A stretch of DNA of 64,000 bases from Cyanidium caldarium (Eukaryota; Rhodophyta; Bangiophyceae; Cyanidiales; Cyanidiaceae). The stretch covers positions 682,001 to 746,000 of the forward strand of contig JANCYW010000001.1 of the NCBI GenBank assembly GCA_026184775.1, written 5' to 3'. Positions 35,710 through 46,541 of this stretch are shown here, piece by piece. Each line of letters opens with the position of its first letter. The stretch's first letter is position 1. The translations under genes and the position numbers were made by a program. The notes under the pieces were generated by a model. That model did no database searches and was not told where the DNA came from. It was given only the letters and a program-made list of their open reading frames with translations.

Positions 35710-38169
35710 TCACTCGGCCAACTGCAGAAGGAACGGGGCGGAGACGCGGGCGCATTCGACCTCATGGCCACGGTTGCGATCATCGGACACGCCTGACGGG
35801 AGATACGCCAGCACGTGAACGTCGATCCAAGTGCGCGGCCATAGGAGCACCCGCTGCACATATCGCCAAGCCGCATCCGCCCCCAAATTTCCGGAGAGGG
35901 TAAAGCGTGCCGTCCGGATCAGGATTGCCAGGGCGTCCTCGCCATGCGCCCACACCACCGCTCGGATGGTCAGCTTCCGGTTGCCGAGATGCGCCTCTGG
36001 GGCAGCGGGCACCGACGCCACCGAGATAGCGTCGCGCACTTCCAACCAGATGGAGGTGCCTCGCGCCGTCTCACGCATGCCTGCGCGGGCAACACCAGCG
36101 CGCAGGCGAAACCGCATCGGGTGAGCGTCGGACCGCGTGCCCCGTTCTGTGGCATCGAGTGCATCGCACAGTTGCGCCACCATCTCCCGCACCGTCAACG
36201 GCTCGAGCTCGGTCTGTCCGTCGGCGCAGAATGTGCATCGGCCGTGCTCATTGAGGTGACGCCCACAGGAGTAAAGTGCTGGCGGTCCGAACCAGCTGCT
36301 GGTCCACTCCTGCTGGCGCAACAGGCGCCTCCGGGATGTCGGCCGGCCTTGACCGAGCTCCTCTTCCTCCTCGTCGAGACCGGAGTCGGGCATGGACACC
36401 TGCTGATGCGCATTCTCCTTGTCGGCACGCATGAGATGGTCGCATGTCTGGGGCACTCCACGCCGGTCCGGGGACATGCACCCTTCCATCGGTCGCAGCG
36501 TATCGCCATCGCCGTCTTCTCTCCCCGGCCGCAACGGACACTCGCCCACGCCCCGCAGCGACAGAACACACCGATCCACTTCGGGCATCCAGTCCGGAAA
36601 CAGCAACACCGACGAGCCGTTGCCGAGATATGCCTGCACCTGTCCGTCGGGCATGAGGCCGATGCGCACATCGCGCAGGCGGGCCCAGCGACCGGGCTCG
36701 ACGGGCATCGCATGATGGCACAGCTGGATCCAGTCGGCGGTGGGAGCGCGCACCACCAGCGGTCGTCGCACGCTGTCGTCCAGCACACGCAGCTCCACCT
36801 TATCGGCATCGACGCGCCGCTCGCAAATGCGGGCCACAGCGTCGTAACGTTTGCGGGCGGTGCCATGCCCGAACGCTTGCACCGCTTGTTGCAGTTCGCG
36901 CAACTTGACGGCGTAAGCGTCGTTGCCCAAGAAGCCGCGCTGCGACAGAAACTGTCGCGCCCACACCAACATCTCGGCAGCGACCGCCAACGCTGCCGGT
37001 TCCAGCTCGACGTGTTTGGTGTGCGGCGGATAGACGCTCATCTGCGGCGGTGCAGCCCCAGGCGATAGGTCTGCATCAGCGGATGCATCCTCTGCTTCAC
37101 CCAGCGCGTACCAGAGACACAGGGATGAGTACGCGGTCACCTTGAGTTGCAGCACCGGCTCGGCGGCAGCGGCACCGGCTGGCGTGTACCACTCTTTGGC
37201 GACGCGATGCACGCGAATCACGTCACCGACGCTGGTGTACGGCACACTGGTGGACACATCCTTGGAGAAGGAGGCCAGGATCACTTTGGGGATGGCGGCG
37301 TCGGCGCTGACCACACTCGGGTCGATGATCTGCACCTCGGTGAGGTAGAGGCCGGGTCGCAGCAAGCGCGGCGACCGCGCATCCACCACCACGCCATACA
37401 CATCGAACAGCTCCAGGCTGGGCGACGGATCGGCGTGCAGCTCTGCCAGCGATTTGTAGTGGTGCAGGCGGCTGCGGCGCCGGGGTCGTCCCGAGGGAGA
37501 GGCCGGCTGGGAGGTGGCCGAATCCGGCCGCGCGGCGGCGTCCTCCTCGGCCTGATGCCAGTCTCCGCTGCCCAAGGTGGATACGGTGACAGGTGGTAGA
37601 ATGCTCAGCGAGCGCTGCTTCCACACATCCATCTTGCGCTCCACATTCGCACAGAACGCATCCTCCAACACGCGAACGCTGGCGTCGGGCGTCTCCGGCA
37701 GGCGTGGCGACCCGTCGGGGTCCCGGCGAGTACAGCGGCGTGAGCGGTCAGCAAGAGCGGGATCGTTCAGCACCAGGCAATAGCCGTGGGCGTACTCATC
37801 GTCGGCCATACCATGTCGGGAGAGCAGCGGCTCCAGCGCCTCGTATTCGCACACCGCAGCGCCGCTCACCTCCACCCAGTCGTGTTGCCGCAACGGCCCG
37901 CACTCCTCACGCCACCGCCCCAAAAACACCACCAGAATTTGATCGCCCGTTGTCGTTGCTGCAGCTTCCCATTCGTGCCCCGCTCGCCGGCTTCCCGTCC
38001 TCGACGCCGCCGTCGGTGCCTGCTCCAACAGGCAACCGACGACTTGCCGACCCAGGTCGTCCCCGAAGCGCAACCGCACCCGGCCACGCACACAGTAGTG
38101 ATGTGCCGGCCCGCAAGTCGACGGCTTCACTGAACGGATGTGCGTGAGGCGAGCAGCGTCAGTGTTCAT
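35710..38169 (-). CDS. POT1: POT1-like telomere single-strand DNA-binding protein
   Basis: POT1 caps the telomeric 3' overhang through OB folds. In this 819-residue product, residues about 237-355 fit the first POT1/TEBP OB fold (Telo_bind): YKSLAELHAD, FDVYGVVVDARSPRLL, YLTEVQIIDPSV, VILASFSKDVSTSVPYTSVGDVIRVHRV, then LKVTAYSSLCLW. Here, as in POT1, a GDIIRLHR-type step is followed by a Phe/Trp-rich strand. Further on is a possible second domain with CGRHLNEHGRCTFC, a Cys/His cluster that could bind zinc, near residues 655-670. The N-terminal 230 residues are less typical. The frame is open to a GTG at 38205; the ATG at 38169 was used. Homology is judged from the OB fold only; another OB-fold ssDNA-binding protein remains possible. 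Confidence 0.62.
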   Translation of the reverse strand: MNTDAARLTHIRSVKPSTCGPAHHYCVRGRVRLRFGDDLGRQVVGCLLEQAPTAASRTGSRRAGHEWEAAATTTGDQILVVFLGRWREECGPLRQHDWVEVSGAAVCEYEALEPLLSRHGMADDEYAHGYCLVLNDPALADRSRRCTRRDPDGSPRLPETPDASVRVLEDAFCANVERKMDVWKQRSLSILPPVTVSTLGSGDWHQAEEDAAARPDSATSQPASPSGRPRRRSRLHHYKSLAELHADPSPSLELFDVYGVVVDARSPRLLRPGLYLTEVQIIDPSVVSADAAIPKVILASFSKDVSTSVPYTSVGDVIRVHRVAKEWYTPAGAAAAEPVLQLKVTAYSSLCLWYALGEAEDASADADLSPGAAPPQMSVYPPHTKHVELEPAALAVAAEMLVWARQFLSQRGFLGNDAYAVKLRELQQAVQAFGHGTARKRYDAVARICERRVDADKVELRVLDDSVRRPLVVRAPTADWIQLCHHAMPVEPGRWARLRDVRIGLMPDGQVQAYLGNGSSVLLFPDWMPEVDRCVLSLRGVGECPLRPGREDGDGDTLRPMEGCMSPDRRGVPQTCDHLMRADKENAHQQVSMPDSGLDEEEEELGQGRPTSRRRLLRQQEWTSSWFGPPALYSCGRHLNEHGRCTFCADGQTELEPLTVREMVAQLCDALDATERGTRSDAHPMRFRLRAGVARAGMRETARGTSIWLEVRDAISVASVPAAPEAHLGNRKLTIRAVVWAHGEDALAILIRTARFTLSGNLGADAAWRYVQRVLLWPRTWIDVHVLAYLPSGVSDDRNRGHEVECARVSAPFLLQLAE

Positions 38170-38558
38170 GGAGCAGGGTGTGTCCTCTGTTCGGCCTGTG
38201 GCCACGGCCGTGTACGCCTTGCCCCGTCGCGCCGTGTTCCCGCCAAATCATCATCGAGTCGCCGGCGCCACGGTCGGCGGGCGCGCGCGAGGGCGTCGCG
38301 TCGGGCAGTCGAAGGGACACCGCCCGGAGGCGTCGGTGTAAGGGCACTGAGAACGGGTGGCGGTTCAGAGAGGCAGGATCTCTGTTTTGGGGTGTTTCTC
38401 GCCGCAGAAGATTGAGGTCGTTGTGACGGCTGGGGGATCGTGGTGCTCGTGGCGGCGGCTGGTTCGTTGCAACGGACGGCGCGTCCGCCGGGGTTGCATC
38501 AACCCATTCCGTCCTCGAACCCGATCCCTAGACGACTCTTTTTCGCATTCTGTCTCTC
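38170..38558. promoter_or_regulatory. Divergent promoter region, POT1-like / P5B ATPase
   Basis: This 389-bp non-coding stretch lies between outward-facing genes. No supported gene or clear element was seen. A T/C-rich stretch (CTCTTTTTCGCATTCTGTCT) lies just before the ATPase ATG. Confidence 0.45.
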
Positions 38559-38682
38559 ATGTCGCACAACGCCTGGTGTGCGGCAGCGCGGCCAGAACTG
38601 TGGGTGGTCGACGACGATGATGCGCCCGGCGATGTCTCTGGTCGTGTCGGCGGCGGCGGCAGCGGCGGGTCGCCGGTGACCA

Positions 38683-38713
<31 letters not shown>

Positions 38714-41700
38714 AACAACAATCGACTATGGTGCTACGGGCACATCTTCCCCGCTGACGTTTCCCTCAAACGAAACAGCAGGTGTCGGCAGTGCGCCGGG
38801 CCGCCCAGCCGAGGCTGTCGCCGGCGACGAGAGCGACGCCTCCGTCAGCTCCAACCCCAGAAGCCAGCACGACGAGTCGCTGCACGGCTTTGAAGCCTAC
38901 ACCTACGCCCGATGGCGACTGGCACTGTACGCCCTCTGCTGCGCGCTCACGTTGGGCATGCTGCACTTGATGGTGCGCGCCTTTCCCAACCGCTGCATTC
39001 GGTTGCTCGGCCGACGCGCTCGCTCCCTCATCGAAGCGGACGTGCTGCTCGTGCGCATTCGGCGCCTGGTGCCCGGAGCGCTCGCGCAAGAGTACGTCCT
39101 GCCGGTGGTGCCGATTACCACGGTGCCCCATCGCGCTTTCGCTTTCTATTTGGCGGGCTGGTGGAGCCACATCGCTGCCAGCGTGGGCAATGCCAAGGCG
39201 CCCTCGCTGCTGCCGCTGTTGTCGCAGCCGCCAGCGGCGTCTATTGTCATCGAAGTTCGCCAGCGGCGCTTTCTGTTGGTGGAGCTGGCGCAGCCGCTGC
39301 CGCTGCCCGGCACGCGTAGCGCAGTGCGTTACGTCGGGTTGCGGGTGCGTTGCGCTCTGGCGCCCCATTTCGATGACTACTACGAGGTGTCGGGCAGGCA
39401 GTGGCGCGGGCTGCCACAGGGACTGTCGCACCCGGGCGGCCAGCTTTGGGAGCGCACCATCTACGAGGACTTGCCACTGGAGGACGCCGAAGAGCTGGTG
39501 TGGCCGCAGACACCGGCACCGTCGCCGGCCACGCCCCAGGACCTGCCGCCGAGCCCACCGATGACCACCACCACTGCCGTCGAGGAGGAGCAGGTGGAAG
39601 AGGAGGACGCCACGACCGCCGTGCGTCTGAAGCGCCACCTGGGCCTCAGCCGCCTCGATGCCGATATCGTGCGGCTGGTGCTGGGCCGCAACCGCATCGA
39701 GGTGGAGGTGCCGCCACTGCTACGCCTGTTCGTGCGGCAACTGGTGCATCCGTTCTTCATATTCCAGTGGTTGGCGATCGCGCTGTGGATTCTGGAGGAT
39801 TATTATCTGTACTCGGCCACCATTGCCGCTGCCTCGCTGATGTCGGCGCTGCTGGAGGCCACCGAGACTCAGGGTAACGCCCGACGGCTAGCGCGCATCG
39901 CCGCCAGCGATTGTGAAGTGCAGGTATGGCGTCGCGGGCAGCGCCCCGCGTCGGACGGCGTGCTGGAGCGCATCTCCTCTTCGGAGCTGGTGCCCGGCGA
40001 CGTGTTTGTGATCGAGAGCGGCATGACGCTGCCCTGCGACTGCACCCTGTTGAGCGGCTCGGCGGTGGTCACTGAGGCGAGTCTGACGGGCGAGGCGTCG
40101 CCGCTGTTCAAATCGGCATGGCGCCATGCGTTCGAAGACCCGCACGCCGAGGAGGGAGTGGCGTCGCCGCGCTCTCGCGTTGTGGGCGGGGCGGCGGATG
40201 AGGACGACCATGACAGCGACGAGGAGGAGTGGACGTCGCTGCAGGCGGCCTACTTTTCAGGCGCGTATTCGTTAGCGGACGATTCCGAGGAGCTGCTGCC
40301 GACGCCGGCGTATCATCACTTGTTGATGTCAACAGGGCTGCCCGTCGATGTTGGCGGGCAGGCCCCAGCAAAATCCGGTGAGCGCATGGGCATGGCGACC
40401 TCTCGGCAACGGCATCGTCGCCTGCCGGAGCACTACACCGCCTGGGATCACGCCGCCCACATGCTCTACTGCGGTACGCGCGTCATCGAGGCGCGCGTCG
40501 AGGAGCCCGCCCAGCGCCTCCCTACGCACGGCGGCGATGCCGTCCCGACGGCACTGTCGACGAGCGCTGTGGGGGTGCTGGCGGTGGCGGTGCACACCCG
40601 GATGGACACCGCCAAGGGCACCCTGATGCGCGACATCTTTTTGGCTGACGACGACATCACCCGCCACGAGGCGGCCCCATCGCCGCGCGGTGCCCGGCGC
40701 GCCAACTCGGCGCTCCCGCTCAAGGCCGGCGCCGCGTCAGGCGATCGCCGTATCGCTCAAATGTACGACGACGCTTACCAGGCCATGAAGGCGCTCTGTG
40801 TGATCGGTTTCCTGTGCGCCGCCTACTCCCTGCGGGTGTTGGCGCGTCGAATGTCGCTGTACGAGGCGGTGCTCAGCGCGCTGGACGTGGTCACCATTGC
40901 GGTGCCGCCGGCGTTGCCCGCGGCGGTTACGTTCGGCATCGTGTTCGCCATCGATCGCCTGCTCCGCCGCGGCATCCTCTGCATCCGCCCGCCGGCAGTG
41001 CTCATCGCCGCCGGCCTGGACACGCTCTGTTTCGACAAAACCGGCACGCTGACCGACCTCGGCCTGGACGTGTACGCGCTGCGGCCGGTGCAGCGTGTGG
41101 AGACCGTCGATGCGGGGCCGCACGGCGAGGTGCTGGGCATGGAGTCGGTGTTCGCGCCGGAGGTGTCCTTTCACCGCGAGCACGTCGCCGAGGAGACGAT
41201 GACGACGGCATGGGGGGAGCGACGAGGCGGTGAGGCGGTCTTGCCACTGTTGCCGCCGGAGTTGTCGCTGGTGATGAGCAGCTGCCACACCCTGACCGTA
41301 GTGGGCGACGAGGTGTTGGGCGATGAGGTGGACTCGCGGCTGTTTGAGTTGACCGGCCGTCGGTTGGAGCGGCGCGGCACCGGCGGTGGGGCCGTCCGCC
41401 ACGCCACGGCTTCCGCTGCGGCTCGCGATGCAGGCCTCTTCACGGTCTGCGATGCCGCATCCGGTCAGCCGTACGTGCGGGTGGCGAAAGTGTTCGAATT
41501 CAGCAGCGAGCTGTCGCGGATGGGCGTCGTGGCGCAGGTGCTGGACGCGCGGGCATTTCCGGACCAGTACTGCGGGTGGGTGTTTTTGGTGAAAGGCGCA
41601 CCCGAGGTGGTTTTGACGCTGTGCGATGCGTCGACGGTGCCGCGCCATTTTGGCGACGAACTGCGCAGCTACACGGCACGCGGCCTGCGGGTGCTAGCGC

Positions 41701-43619
41701 TGGCGGGCAAGCGGCTGTTGCCGCCCGCCCAGGCGCGGCCAGCCGCCCGCAAAGCCAAGGCCTGGACGCCGCTGTCGCTCAGCCGCCGCCGCCTGGAGAA
41801 GCACCTGGAGCTGTACGGTCTGGCGGTGCTGGAGAACCGGCTGAAGCCGGAGACGGCGCCCGTGCTGGAGGCGTTGCGGCTCGGTGGCGGGCTGCGCTGC
41901 CCGATGGTCACCGGCGATCACATCCGCACCGCCATCAGCGTGGCGCGGCAGGCGGGCATGATCGAGTCGGATGCGCGGGTGGTAATCGCCGACGAGGACA
42001 CGGCGCACCGTCATCGCGGCGGCGGTGGAGGGAGACGAGGGGCGGACGGCCCCTTCCCGGCAGACGCCGGACAGGTGGTGTTTTTCGATAGCACCAACGT
42101 CGCCCAGCGCTACAGCCGTATGGAAATGTTTCGGCTGTTGCTGTCGGGGCGGGAGGCGGCAGCGGCCGGCGGTGAGTGGCACGGCATGACCGGGGAACGC
42201 CCGTATACCGCCGCGCCGGCGCCTCGTCGGCCTGCGGGATGGACAGCGGGGCGAATGGCGGATGAGGAAGAGGAGGCGGGAGCACGAGCGGCCGGCGAGA
42301 GGACGCCTACGTTGCCAGGCGCTGTGGGCGCGCTCTACCTGCCCGTGCGCGACGACGAACCGGTGGCGCTGGCCATGACCGGGGCGGCGTTCCGTCTGCT
42401 GTCGCGGGAGCTGCGGCGCCTCGTCCATCGAATGCCCGACGCGGCCGCCAGCCTCCTGACGGGCGGCACCACCTCCCGAACGCCGTCGCGGCGACTCTTC
42501 TTCCTGCGCGAGGTGTTCCTGGGTTGTGCGGTGTTTGCGCGCATGTCGGCCGATGACAAGTCGGCGCTGGTGCGCCTGCTGCGCACGCGCCTGGGCGTCT
42601 GCGTGGGCATGTGCGGTGACGGCGCCAATGACGCCAGCGCCTTGCGAGAGGCGGACGTGGGCATTAGCCTGTGTGAGCGCCGTCAGCCGTCGTCATCCGA
42701 ATCGACGAAAGTGGCGGAGGGCGGGTGGCGACAGCGATGCGCTCGGCGGCATCGACGGGGATCGTCGTCATCGTCATCGCCGCCGACTGCCACCGCATCC
42801 GCGGCGCGAGCGATATCTTGCTCGCGCGCCACGCCCGAGGACGAAGACGCCACCGCATCCCTGGCGGCGCCCTTCACCAGCACGGACAGCGGCATCCGCG
42901 CCGCCGTCACGGTGGTGTGCGAGGGACGCGGGGCGGCCGCCGCGTCGGTGTCCTGCTTCAAGTACATGGGCATCTACTCGCTGACGCAATCCACCAGCAT
43001 CCTCTTCCTGTACCGCATCGGCTCGGTGTATTCCGACGGGCAGTTTCTGTTTCAGGATCTGTTTCTGATCATGCCGCTGGCGCTGGCCATGGGCCGCACC
43101 GCAAGCGTGCACGCCCTGAATCGATATGCGCCGCCGACGCGCCTGGCCAGCTGGCCGGTGTGTGTCTCGTTGGCGATACAGGGATGCATTCAGAGCGCGT
43201 TCCAAGCGTATGCGCTGTGGGCGTTGGCGTCCACTGCAACGACGACGGCGTCGGACGCGGTGTCGGTGCACGGATGTCGCAGTTGGAACGGGGCGTGCGC
43301 GCAGGCCACCACCCTGTTCCTGCTGGTCAACTTTCAGTACATCTGGACGGCGTTGGCGTTCAACATCGGGTTTCCGTTTCGGCGCTCGCTGTGGAGCAAC
43401 CGTCTGTTGGTGGTGTTGGTGGTATCGCTGACCGCTGCGTGCAGCGCGCTGACGCTGTGGGCGCAGCCGCGGCTGGTCAAGTGGTTCCGCCTGTTCCCGC
43501 TGTCGACGGCGTTTCGCGGGACGCTGCAACGGACGGCGCTGGCGAACGGGGCGATATCGCTGGCGACCGAGTGGCTGCTGACACAGCTGTTTTATCGGTA
43601 CGGCCATCGGAGAGCGTGA
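38559..43619 (+). CDS. ATP13A: P5B-type cation-transporting ATPase (ATP13A2 family)
   Basis: P5B ATPases sit in vacuolar, lysosomal or endosomal membranes, and studied members export polyamines from the organelle lumen. The 1,686-residue protein has the P5B signature PPALP in TIAVPPALPAAVTFG, the phosphorylation site CFDKTGTLTDLGLD (Asp at about 826), the dephosphorylation motif LTGEAS, and the hinge GDGANDASALREADVGISL, with FKYMGIYSLTQSTSILFLY and further helices after it. It is longer than the usual 1,150-1,450 residues because of low-complexity insertions: a poly-Thr N-terminus (ACG run at about 38684-38716), inserts in the actuator and nucleotide-binding domains, and about 70 Ser/Arg/Ala-rich residues directly after the hinge motif. 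All catalytic motifs are intact. Its stop is 15 bp from the convergent PRP5 stop. Confidence 0.94.
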
Positions 43620-43634
43620 GTGCTGCGGCGGCGT

Positions 43635-46145
43635 TCACAACACCTGATAGCGGGTGCCGGTGGAGGCGGCCGCCAGGCGCTCGCCGCCGCTGTTGTTGTG
43701 ATACATGTTGTCGATGTCGCGCACGATGCATTGGTAGGCGGCGCGCGCATCCGCCGCGGTGGCCCCGCTGATAAACAAGTGCAGTTTCCGTGGCGGTGTC
43801 GATGGAGAGGCGGTTCCGCTGCGACCATGCACGAAACTGCCCCTCACCATGACGTGACAGGGGCACTTGTCGGCAAGTCGGGTGAGAAACGCCTTGGAGG
43901 TGACCCGCTGGCGGATGGCCTGCGGCAGATCGTTCACCTCCAGTTCCAACTCCCGGGCGTCGGTGGCAGGTGGTGGTGGTGGTAGAGACAAGAGTGTATC
44001 GGTGGTATCGACCGGAGCGTTGCGGCTCGACATCGACACTTGCTCCTCCTCCTCCTCCTCGTCGCACTCTACGGTAGAACGCGTCGATGGGCGATGCGTC
44101 GATCCGGTGGATGCGTGTCGAATGTGCTCCCGTGCCAAACCGCGTCCGCCATACCCCGGCGCCGGTGCTCGCCATCGACGGCGCGCACTCTGTCGCCCCG
44201 CCTCCACCGCGCTCGCTCCCTCATCACTTCTTGACGCGAAACGCTCGCCCGCCTCCCGGGTCAAAGCTTTCAGAGCGGGCGGTACCGCCCGGCCGGCCGA
44301 CTCCAACCCGCGTATCACCCATTGCGCCCACGTCCGGTCCCGCTGGGCATCCAACAGGGTGTAAGCGATGCCCGGCCGTCCGGCGCGCCCGGTACGCCCC
44401 ACTCGATGCACGTAATCTTCATAATGCGACGGTGGGTGGTAGTTGATCACCACTCGCAACTGCGGTATGTCCAGTCCGCGCGCCGCCAGCGAGGTGGCGA
44501 TGAGCAGTTGCGTGCGCTGCGCATGTCGAAACTCGCTCCAGGTGAACTGGCGATCCGACTGCTCCACCCCGCCGTGCAACACCAGCGCCTGTTGCCAGCG
44601 GCGCACCAGCTGCGGGGAGAATTCGGCGCGCTCGGCCAATGCGGGTGCATCGGTGTGCAGCCGCTGATACAACGCATCGGCGTCGTCTTGGCGGGTGACA
44701 AACACCAGCACCATCTCCTCGGGATGGCGCGATAGGATATCCAGCAGGGCGGCGAAACGCATGGCGTCGTTGCTGCCGCTGCTGCCTTCAAGCACTTCCA
44801 CGCGCTGGTCGATGTGCGGCGGCACCGCCCCCCGGAACACTGCATGATCCCCGGCGTCGACACCGGCAGCAGCATGATCGTTGCCGCCGGTGCCGCAACG
44901 CACCAGCACTGCCGGATGCGTTGGCGAATCGCGAAACGCCCGTCGCACCACCCGTTGCACGGCAGGCGGCAACGTGGCCGAGAACATCGCCAGCTGCACA
45001 TCCGGACGCACCCGCTCCAGAATCGCTTGCACCTGCGGCCCGAAGCCCATGTCGAAGAGACGGTCGGCTTCGTCCAGCGTTACCCAGGTGACCCGATGCA
45101 GGTGCGCCACGCGACCGTGATTGGCGGCTAGCAGGGCGATCAGGCGGCCCGGTGTGCACACCAGAACCTCCACCCCGCGCTGCAGCCTGCGGATGTGCGC
45201 GGCGATGTCCGCCCCGCCGCACGCACACAGACAGCGGATGACGTCGTCTTCGTGACCGTCCCCAGAACGCACAGCGGCCGCCAGCGGACGGATCACCCGG
45301 TGAATCTGCACGGCGAGTTCTCGCGTCGGCGCGATCACCACGGCGATGGGCGCGTGACCGACAGCGCGCGGCTGCGCCGCCACATGACGCAACAGCGGCA
45401 GCACGTACGCCAGCGTCTTGCCGGAGCCGGTCTCGGCCAATCCGACACAGCTGCGGCCACTCAGCAGCAGGGGAATGCACACCGATTGTATCAGGGTCGG
45501 CTGGGCGAAATGCATCCGATGCAGCAGCACATCCAGCAGTGTTGAGGGCAGTCCGGCTTGCGCCCAGTGCGGCAACCGCAACGCTGGGGGAGGCGGCGCG
45601 GAGGCCGCGGCAGTCTGCAGCGGTTCGATGGATACCGCGGCGTCGGTGACCGGATGGAGCGTCTCCGGTGTGTAGGCCAGGAGCTGTCGCTGAAAAGGCG
45701 GATACGCGGTGTGCGCACGGTCCACTGGCGGCAGGATCGGTCGACGTCGTTTGCAACGCGGTGGCGCCCGGATCGCTGAAGATGATTCCAGGTCGCTCTC
45801 TTCGGACACGAGAATATCCGCCGATGCGTCACCGCCTCGGTGCGTATCCGGTGGTTCGGTGCGCCTGGCGTGCACGCTCGTGCCGTTGGGCAGCGGCGCC
45901 TCCAACGTGGTGTCCTGACGGTGCACGGCCTCCTCACCGACGAATCGATCCAGTGCGTCTGCAATGACACCATCTTCGTCCGTCACCGCCTCTCCTATAA
46001 AACTTCCCGCGCCCGACGCACTCAGAGCTTGCTCAGCCGGCTGCGCCGACTCCGCACACCGCATCGCGTCGTGGACCCTCTCCTCCGTCGCCGGAAGCAC
46101 CCGCCGCGCCTTCCGCAACCGCACGCCTGTGCCTCGCAACTTCAT
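43635..46145 (-). CDS. PRP5: Prp5/DDX46 spliceosomal DEAD-box helicase
   Basis: Prp5/DDX46 remodels U2 snRNP during branch-site recognition. The 836-residue protein has the DEAD-box core: FAQPTLIQSVCIPLLLSG, AETGSGKTLAYVLPLLRH, PTRELAVQI, CTPGRLIALL, LDEADRLFDMGFGPQV, FSATLPPAVQ, then [18 protein letters not shown] and HRVGRTGRAGRPG. The assignment to Prp5 rests on the C-terminal KH-like domain of that family (residues about 725-836): LELEVNDLPQAIRQRV, PRKLHLFISGATAADARAAY. A segment DALD at residues 63-66 lies where Prp5 has its conserved DPLD motif. A poly-Glu run separates core and tail. ATG at 46145 is the only ATG near the start of the frame. Confidence 0.88.
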   Translation of the reverse strand: MKLRGTGVRLRKARRVLPATEERVHDAMRCAESAQPAEQALSASGAGSFIGEAVTDEDGVIADALDRFVGEEAVHRQDTTLEAPLPNGTSVHARRTEPPDTHRGGDASADILVSEESDLESSSAIRAPPRCKRRRPILPPVDRAHTAYPPFQRQLLAYTPETLHPVTDAAVSIEPLQTAAASAPPPPALRLPHWAQAGLPSTLLDVLLHRMHFAQPTLIQSVCIPLLLSGRSCVGLAETGSGKTLAYVLPLLRHVAAQPRAVGHAPIAVVIAPTRELAVQIHRVIRPLAAAVRSGDGHEDDVIRCLCACGGADIAAHIRRLQRGVEVLVCTPGRLIALLAANHGRVAHLHRVTWVTLDEADRLFDMGFGPQVQAILERVRPDVQLAMFSATLPPAVQRVVRRAFRDSPTHPAVLVRCGTGGNDHAAAGVDAGDHAVFRGAVPPHIDQRVEVLEGSSGSNDAMRFAALLDILSRHPEEMVLVFVTRQDDADALYQRLHTDAPALAERAEFSPQLVRRWQQALVLHGGVEQSDRQFTWSEFRHAQRTQLLIATSLAARGLDIPQLRVVINYHPPSHYEDYVHRVGRTGRAGRPGIAYTLLDAQRDRTWAQWVIRGLESAGRAVPPALKALTREAGERFASRSDEGASAVEAGRQSARRRWRAPAPGYGGRGLAREHIRHASTGSTHRPSTRSTVECDEEEEEEQVSMSSRNAPVDTTDTLLSLPPPPPATDARELELEVNDLPQAIRQRVTSKAFLTRLADKCPCHVMVRGSFVHGRSGTASPSTPPRKLHLFISGATAADARAAYQCIVRDIDNMYHNNSGGERLAAASTGTRYQVL

Positions 46146-46541
46146 GAATTCCAGAAACGGATGGATGCATTACCGAAAAACACCCAACAAAAACAGCCGG
46201 TCCCGATCCACCCAGACCGCCATCGCTGCACGAACCGCAACCGCAGCCACGGCAACCGGAGGAGCGGTCGCCGAACGCCTCCCCCCCACCCCCGACACCG
46301 GCGCGCGGCATGCGCAACATCTCGCGCGTGCGAAACACCCTCACCGGAATCGATTTCCGCCCCGGACATCGCTGCGCAGCGCCCGCGGGATGCATGCAAG
46401 CGCCGGGAGCGACAGCGTCTCCGCGGAGGACGGTATGTAACAGAGACGAGTTCATTGCCAGCATTTCGTCATCTCCCAAGCACAACCTTTTATCTCTCGG
46501 GACGTCCTGCTGTCGTAGCGAACGACCCGCACCGAACACCG
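46146..46541. other. Intergenic: PRP5 promoter and 3' flank of LRR gene
   Basis: This 396-bp gap lies between two minus-strand genes. No supported frame, repeat or RNA gene was found in it. Confidence 0.4.

Noticed and set aside
43620-43634. Possible read-through or fusion of the P5B ATPase and PRP5
   Set aside because: The two genes are on opposite strands and converge; only 3' UTR overlap is possible.
45990-46010. TATAAAA-like sequence
   Set aside because: It is inside the PRP5 coding region, not at an upstream distance from any start.
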